Assembly: GCA_027487195.1 (NCBI GenBank)
Contig: JAIYEB010000020.1
Span: 1 to 8,905, forward strand
Source of the DNA: Hyphomicrobiales bacterium
GTDB lineage: Bacteria > Pseudomonadota > Alphaproteobacteria > Rhizobiales > UBA4765
DNA: 8,905 nucleotides
Direction: 5' to 3'
Under the pieces are notes generated by a model. That model was not told where the DNA came from. It made no database searches and saw only the letters and a list, made by a program, of their open reading frames with translations. Of the stretch, positions 5,431 to 8,905 are shown piece by piece; the stretch's first letter is position 1, and every line of letters starts with the position of its first letter. Position numbers and translations under genes: made by a program.

Positions 5431-6630
5431 ATGACACTGGTGGATCAGGCGGCACGGGTTGGGCAAGCGCCTCCCAAGGTCGCGTTTTTGAATAATCCAA
5501 AGGTTCGCGGTATCTTCTGGCAGGCGCTTCTGCTGGTTTTTGTCGTGTTTATTGTCTGGGGCGCTGCGTCGAACGCCTATGAGAACCTGCGGGCGCAAAA
5601 CATTGCATCGGGTTTTGGCTTTCTCGACAATCAGGCAAATTTTGCACTTTCGCAGTCGCTCATTCCCTATACCGAAACCAACTCCTATGGCCGCGCCTTT
5701 ATCGTAGGCCTGCTCAACACGCTTCTTGTGGCGATCATCGGCATTGCAGCGGCCTCCGTGATCGGCTTTTTCGTTGGTCTTGCCCGGCTCGCCAAGAACG
5801 TCCTCGTGCGCCAACTCGCGACCTGGTACGTCGAGTTCATCCGCAACGTTCCGCTCGTTCTGCAACTGGTGTTCTGGTACACGGCGGTTCTTCAACCCCT
5901 GCCAAATCCGCGCGACTCGATCGCGCTGTTTGGCGGCGAAGTGTTCCTGAACAATCGTGGCGTCGTCATGCCAAAGCCGATCTTCGCTGATGCGGCGATC
6001 TGGCTTGTCGCAGCCTTTGCTGCAGCCCTCGTCATCGGCTTTATCGTGAAGCGCTGGTCGGCCCAGCGCCAGGCCGCTACCGGGCAAACCTTTCCGGTGG
6101 GCTGGACAACCCTTGGCCTGCTCATCGCGCTGCCGACAATTGCGTTTTATGCGCTTGGGCAGCCAATCTCATTCGAGCATCCACAACTCGGGCGCTTCAA
6201 TCTGTCGGGCGGTCTCAGGATCATCCCTGAGTTTGTCGCCCTGCTGCTCGGCCTGGTGCTCTACACGGCAGCTTTCATTGGCGAGATCGTGCGCGCCGGC
6301 ATCCAGGCTGTGCATCGCGGGCAGACCGAGGCGGCGAGTGCTCTTGGGCTCAGGTCAGGCCATACCACCCGCTTTGTTGTGATCCCCCAGGCTCTGCGCG
6401 TGATCATCCCGCCGCTGACAAGCCAGTTTCTCAATCTGACCAAGAACTCGACGCTGGCCGTCGCCATTGGCTATCCGGATCTGTTTCTTGTCACCAACAC
6501 CATCAACAACCAGACCGGCCAGGCCATTGAAACCGTCGGTATGATCATGGCGACATACCTGTTCCTGTCGCTGCTCACCTCCGGGTTCATGAATTGGTAC
6601 AACCAACGCGTGGCGTTGGTGGAAAGGTGA
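5431..6630 (+). CDS. aapQ: General L-amino acid ABC transporter, permease subunit AapQ
   Basis: This 399-residue inner-membrane protein forms half of the translocation channel with AapM. The first membrane segment is at about 29-48, followed by a periplasmic stretch with the family mark GFGFLDNQANF (61-71). Further segments lie at about 90-117, 137-155, 187-206, 226-241, 264-283 and 370-387. The HisM-type permease core starts around residue 88. The EAA loop that contacts the ATPase runs from about 286 to 330 (IVRAGIQAVHRGQTEAAS, then ALGLRSG and IPQALRVIIPP). The long insert between the first core segments and the EAA region is normal for AapQ/BztB, and the length fits. I chose the ATG at 5431, ten bases after GCGAGGGG; an open frame extends further upstream but crosses the terminator hairpin. 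The stop lies ten bases before the aapM ATG. Confidence 0.94.
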   Translation: MTLVDQAARVGQAPPKVAFLNNPKVRGIFWQALLLVFVVFIVWGAASNAYENLRAQNIASGFGFLDNQANFALSQSLIPYTETNSYGRAFIVGLLNTLLVAIIGIAAASVIGFFVGLARLAKNVLVRQLATWYVEFIRNVPLVLQLVFWYTAVLQPLPNPRDSIALFGGEVFLNNRGVVMPKPIFADAAIWLVAAFAAALVIGFIVKRWSAQRQAATGQTFPVGWTTLGLLIALPTIAFYALGQPISFEHPQLGRFNLSGGLRIIPEFVALLLGLVLYTAAFIGEIVRAGIQAVHRGQTEAASALGLRSGHTTRFVVIPQALRVIIPPLTSQFLNLTKNSTLAVAIGYPDLFLVTNTINNQTGQAIETVGMIMATYLFLSLLTSGFMNWYNQRVALVER

Positions 6631-6640
6631 GGTGCGCGCC

Positions 6641-7783
6641 ATGAGCGACGTTTCCGTTCGCACGCCTGCCGTTGCCTGGGTTCGCACCGAACAGGCCCCG
6701 GTTCTTGCTGCGCCATCAACGCTGGTTGGCCCGATCGCATGGGTTCGCACAAACCTGTTGGGATCGATCCCATCCACCGTGCTGACCCTGGTCTGCGCGT
6801 GGTTGCTGTTTCTTCTCATCCCGCCGATGTGGAAGTTCCTGGTCACAAGCGCGACCTACACCGGAGCGGAACGCACGGCATGCCTACCCAATCCGGGCAT
6901 GTGCTACCCCTACCTTGCCGACAATTTCCAGTTCTTCATGTACGGCTTTTATCCGGTCATTGAACGCTGGCGCCCGAACTTTGCGCTCATTCTCGGCATG
7001 ATCGGTGTTGTCGGCGCCTTGTGGCCGGACTTTCGCTATCGCGGCCAATTCGCGCTCTACTTCCTGCTGGTGTTCCCGATTATCGCCTTCGTCCTGCTCT
7101 ATGGCGGCGCGCTTGGCCTTGCCGTTGTGCCAACCGACCAGTGGGGCGGTGTCATTGTCACGCTGGTTGTGGCGGTAACGGGCATTGTGTTCTCGCTGCC
7201 GCTCGGCATTGCGCTTGCCCTTGGACGGCGCTCGAAACTGCCTGTGGTGAAGTTCTTCTCGATCACATTCATCGAGTTCTGGCGCGGTGTGCCGTTGGTC
7301 ACCGTGCTGTTCATGGCGAGCGTGATGTTGCCGTTGTTCGTGCCGCAGGCTTATTCGCCGGATAAGCTGCTGCGTGCGCTGGTGGCTGTGGCCTTGTTTG
7401 CCTCGGCCTACATGGCGGAAGTCGTTCGTGGCGGCCTGCAGGCCATTCCGAAGGGGCAGACCGAAGGCGCCCAGGCGCTTGGCATGCCATACTGGCAGAC
7501 GACCGCGTTCATCATCCTGCCTCAGGCCCTGAAGCTTGTGATCCCCGGGATCGTCAACACCTTCATCGGCCTGTTCAAGGATACCTCGCTCGTCTTCATT
7601 GTCGGTCTTGTGGACTTTTTGAAAGCCGTCGACATGAGCCTGGTCAATCCCGTTTGGGCGACGCCCTGGACGCGGTACTCAGGTTACTTTTTTGCCTCTC
7701 TGTTCTATTTCCTGTGCTGCTGGGGCATGTCGCTCTATTCGCGCAACATGGAAGAACGCCTGGCCACGGGGCACAAACGTTAG
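6641..7783 (+). CDS. aapM: General L-amino acid ABC transporter, permease subunit AapM
   Basis: This 380-residue inner-membrane protein is the second permease subunit. A cytoplasmic N-terminal part (1-42) contains AWVRT twice. It is followed by a membrane segment at about 45-62, the cysteine-containing loop RTACLPNPGMCYP (78-90) and the family-typical GFYPVIERWRP (102-112). More segments follow, with the HisM-type permease core from about 170 to 365. The EAA loop is at about 260-303: VVRGGLQAIPKGQTEGAQ, then ALGM and LPQALKLVIPG. Length and motifs match AapM/BztC. The ATG at 6641 is preferred over a GTG at 6632 because GAGG at 6629-6632, overlapping the aapQ stop region, gives normal spacing. 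The ten-base gap to aapQ indicates tight coupling. Confidence 0.94.
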   Translation: MSDVSVRTPAVAWVRTEQAPVLAAPSTLVGPIAWVRTNLLGSIPSTVLTLVCAWLLFLLIPPMWKFLVTSATYTGAERTACLPNPGMCYPYLADNFQFFMYGFYPVIERWRPNFALILGMIGVVGALWPDFRYRGQFALYFLLVFPIIAFVLLYGGALGLAVVPTDQWGGVIVTLVVAVTGIVFSLPLGIALALGRRSKLPVVKFFSITFIEFWRGVPLVTVLFMASVMLPLFVPQAYSPDKLLRALVAVALFASAYMAEVVRGGLQAIPKGQTEGAQALGMPYWQTTAFIILPQALKLVIPGIVNTFIGLFKDTSLVFIVGLVDFLKAVDMSLVNPVWATPWTRYSGYFFASLFYFLCCWGMSLYSRNMEERLATGHKR

Positions 7784-7786
7784 GCA

Positions 7787-7821
7787 AATGCGCCGCTTGT
7801 GCGCGGCATGCCGCGCGCATT
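7787..7821 (+). repeat. GC-rich palindrome between aapM and aapP
   Basis: GCGCGGCA/TGCCGCGC at 7801-7816 is a perfect 16-bp palindrome. AATGCGC (7787-7793) and GCGCATT (7815-7821) form an alternative 7-bp outer pairing. No U-tract follows (AGACTAAAGG), so this is unlikely to be a terminator. It may be an mRNA processing or stability structure, or a DNA-binding site. It occupies much of the 69-base gap before aapP. Confidence 0.5.
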
Positions 7822-7852
7822 AGACTAAAGGTCCGACAACGGAGTTTTGAGA

Positions 7853-8620
7853 ATGTCAGCCAGCCCGGCAAGCAAGCGTAGCCTTGATGAAACCGTGATC
7901 AACATCACGGGCATGAACAAGTGGTACGGCCAGTTTCACGTCCTGAAGGACATCAACCTGTCCGTTGCGCGCGGCGAGCGCATTGTCGTGTGCGGTCCGT
8001 CCGGATCCGGCAAGTCGACGATGATCCGCTGCATCAACCGTCTTGAGGAGCATCAGCAGGGATCGATTGTCGTTGACGGGATCGAACTGACCAACGACCT
8101 CAAGAAGATCGACGAGATCCGCCGCGAAGTCGGCATGGTGTTTCAGCACTTCAACCTGTTCCCGCATCTGACGGTTCTGGAGAATTGCACGCTTGCCCCG
8201 ATCTGGGTGCGCAAGATGCCGAAGAAGGACGCCGAGGAAGTGGCGATGAAGTACCTGACCCGGGTCAAGATCCCGGAGCAGGCGAACAAGTACCCAGGCC
8301 AGCTCTCGGGTGGCCAGCAACAGCGCGTCGCCATTGCACGTGCTTTGTGCATGAACCCGAAGATCATGCTGTTTGATGAGCCAACCTCGGCTCTTGACCC
8401 TGAAATGGTCAAGGAAGTGCTCGATACCATGGTGAGCCTTGCTGACGATGGCATGACCATGATCTGCGTCACCCACGAGATGGGCTTTGCCCGTCAGGTT
8501 GCCGACCGGGTCATCTTCATGGACTACGGCCAGATCGTTGAGCAGAACACGCCGGAAGCGTTCTTCTCAAACCCGCAGCATGAACGCACGAAGCTGTTCC
8601 TGAGCCAGATCCTTCACTGA
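7853..8620 (+). CDS. aapP: General L-amino acid ABC transporter, ATP-binding protein
   Basis: This 255-residue cytoplasmic ATPase powers the AapQM channel and belongs to the GlnQ/HisP-type polar amino-acid family. Motifs appear in order and complete: Walker A GPSGSGKST (48-56), Q-loop VFQHFNLFPHLTVLEN (96-111), ABC signature LSGGQQQR (151-158), Walker B IMLFDEP (171-177), D-loop SALD (179-182) and the H-loop histidine His208 in VTHEMGFAR. DGIELTNDLKKIDEIR (75-90) is typical of AapP/BztD. Length is normal. I chose the ATG at 7853, eight bases after GGAG at 7841-7844; a TTG two codons upstream is less likely. It is the last gene of the operon and is followed by a strong terminator. Confidence 0.96.
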   Translation: MSASPASKRSLDETVINITGMNKWYGQFHVLKDINLSVARGERIVVCGPSGSGKSTMIRCINRLEEHQQGSIVVDGIELTNDLKKIDEIRREVGMVFQHFNLFPHLTVLENCTLAPIWVRKMPKKDAEEVAMKYLTRVKIPEQANKYPGQLSGGQQQRVAIARALCMNPKIMLFDEPTSALDPEMVKEVLDTMVSLADDGMTMICVTHEMGFARQVADRVIFMDYGQIVEQNTPEAFFSNPQHERTKLFLSQILH

Positions 8621-8645
8621 TCTCACAAAGATCACGGACACGACC

Positions 8646-8680
8646 AACAGCCGCGCGAGGCGAAATCGCGCGGCTGTTTG
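8646..8680 (+). terminator. Rho-independent terminator of the aap operon, possibly shared with the minus strand
   Basis: Bases 8646-8658 pair with 8666-8678 as a 13-bp stem without mismatch (core CAGCCGCGCGA/TCGCGCGGCTG) around a 7-base loop. The stem is followed by a short T-rich stretch (TTTGCATTT). It lies 25 bases after the aapP stop. The minus-strand tail (TTGGTCGTG) is poor in U, but the stem could still end transcripts coming from the SDR gene. Confidence 0.85.
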
Positions 8681-8685
8681 CATTT

Positions 8686-8832
8686 AATGGCCGAGCGAGT
8701 CCCTTCGACCTTCAAGGAACCGGATGGCTGCGCCATAGGCAGCCTTTGCGCCATCCATCCGGTCGATCCGTGGCCCCCGAAGCCACGGAAGCCCTTGGGG
8801 TCAGACATCGCCAGGATGCTGAGCTCCGGCAT
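8686..8832 (-). other. Possible small ORF, maybe frameshifted, coupled to the SDR gene
   Basis: An ATG at 8832-8830 overlaps the SDR stop codon as TGATG, with GGGAG 12 bases upstream, a classic layout for coupled translation. The first 22 codons use G or C at nearly every third position (MPELSILAMSDPKGF and on), which suggests real coding. The unshifted frame continues to 8632, straight through the aap terminator stem. A second frame opens in the middle of the region and reads DRMDGAKAAYGAAIRFLEGR from 8764 before stopping at 8686-8684, just before the terminator. Either the ORF is a broken gene remnant with one lost base, or the coding appearance is chance. I do not recognise the family. Confidence 0.25.
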
Positions 8833-8905
8833 CAATGCATATGGCTCCCGCCATTCACATCAAGCGTTGCACCCGTGATGTAGCTTGAGCGATCCGATGC
8901 CAGGA
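8832..8905 (-). CDS. Short-chain dehydrogenase/reductase (SDR), C-terminal end only
   Basis: Only the last 23 residues fall in the window, on the minus strand, ending at a TGA at 8834-8832. They contain ASDRSSYITGATLDVNGG followed by a short tail SHMH. This is the highly characteristic C-terminus of classical SDR enzymes of the FabG/glucose-dehydrogenase type, where S-YITG-x-L-x-VDGG closes the Rossmann fold. The enzyme would be a cytoplasmic NAD(P)-dependent oxidoreductase. The substrate and the Ser-Tyr-Lys active site lie outside the window. It is convergent with the aap operon. Confidence 0.85.
   Translation of the reverse strand, partial: LASDRSSYITGATLDVNGGSHMH

Noticed and set aside
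8618..8634. TGATCT-CACAA-AGATCA inverted repeat starting at the aapP stop codon
   Set aside because: The arms are only 6 bp and AT-containing with no T-tract, and a much stronger terminator follows 12 bases later. Probably chance or a minor mRNA structure.
1..8905. Evidence for a mobile island, CRISPR, toxin-antitoxin or phage-defence system
   Set aside because: No integrase, transposase, tRNA, repeat array or small toxin-like gene pair is visible. Codon use is uniform across the window and the genes are housekeeping or metabolic types.

Overview
The window reads as chromosomal DNA from a GC-rich alphaproteobacterium, probably a member of the Hyphomicrobiales. This rests on the strong G/C preference at third codon positions and on the general amino-acid transporter genes in the order aapJ-aapQ-aapM-aapP, an arrangement known from Rhizobium (aap) and Rhodobacter (bzt). 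The genus cannot be fixed from the sequence alone. No rRNA, tRNA, CRISPR array, insertion sequence or phage gene is visible.

Layout from left to right. Bases 1-948 (+) are the C-terminal two thirds of a MATE-family multidrug/cation antiporter cut by the window edge. A 174-base gap (949-1122) carries two perfect inverted repeats. Bases 1123-2802 (+) hold a two-gene operon for flavocytochrome c sulfide dehydrogenase: a secreted monoheme cytochrome c (fccA) and a Tat-exported flavoprotein (fccB). The fccA stop codon is built into the fccB ribosome binding site. A GC-rich hairpin near 2851-2880 ends this operon. Bases 2895-4079 (-) are a convergent gene for a PLP-dependent cystathionine beta-lyase (metC). 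A 236-base divergent promoter region (4080-4315) separates metC from the transporter operon. Bases 4316-8620 (+) contain the complete four-gene polar amino-acid ABC importer: periplasmic binding protein, two permeases and ATPase. There is an internal hairpin terminator/attenuator after the binding-protein gene, a GC palindrome before the ATPase gene, and a strong hairpin terminator at 8646-8680. At the right edge (8832-8905, -) is the last part of a short-chain dehydrogenase/reductase, with a possible very small translationally coupled ORF after it.

Functionally, FccAB would oxidise sulfide in the periplasm and pass electrons to the cytochrome c pool. MetC makes homocysteine for methionine synthesis from cystathionine. 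AapJQMP imports polar L-amino acids, typically glutamate, glutamine, aspartate and asparagine. The SDR and MATE proteins are too incomplete to assign substrates. Gene content is mostly conventional. I see no clear new multi-gene system. The points most worth a second look are the regulatory structures (attenuator, palindromes, phased direct repeats), a substituted phosphate-binding position in MetC, and the possible broken or overlapping small ORF next to the SDR gene.
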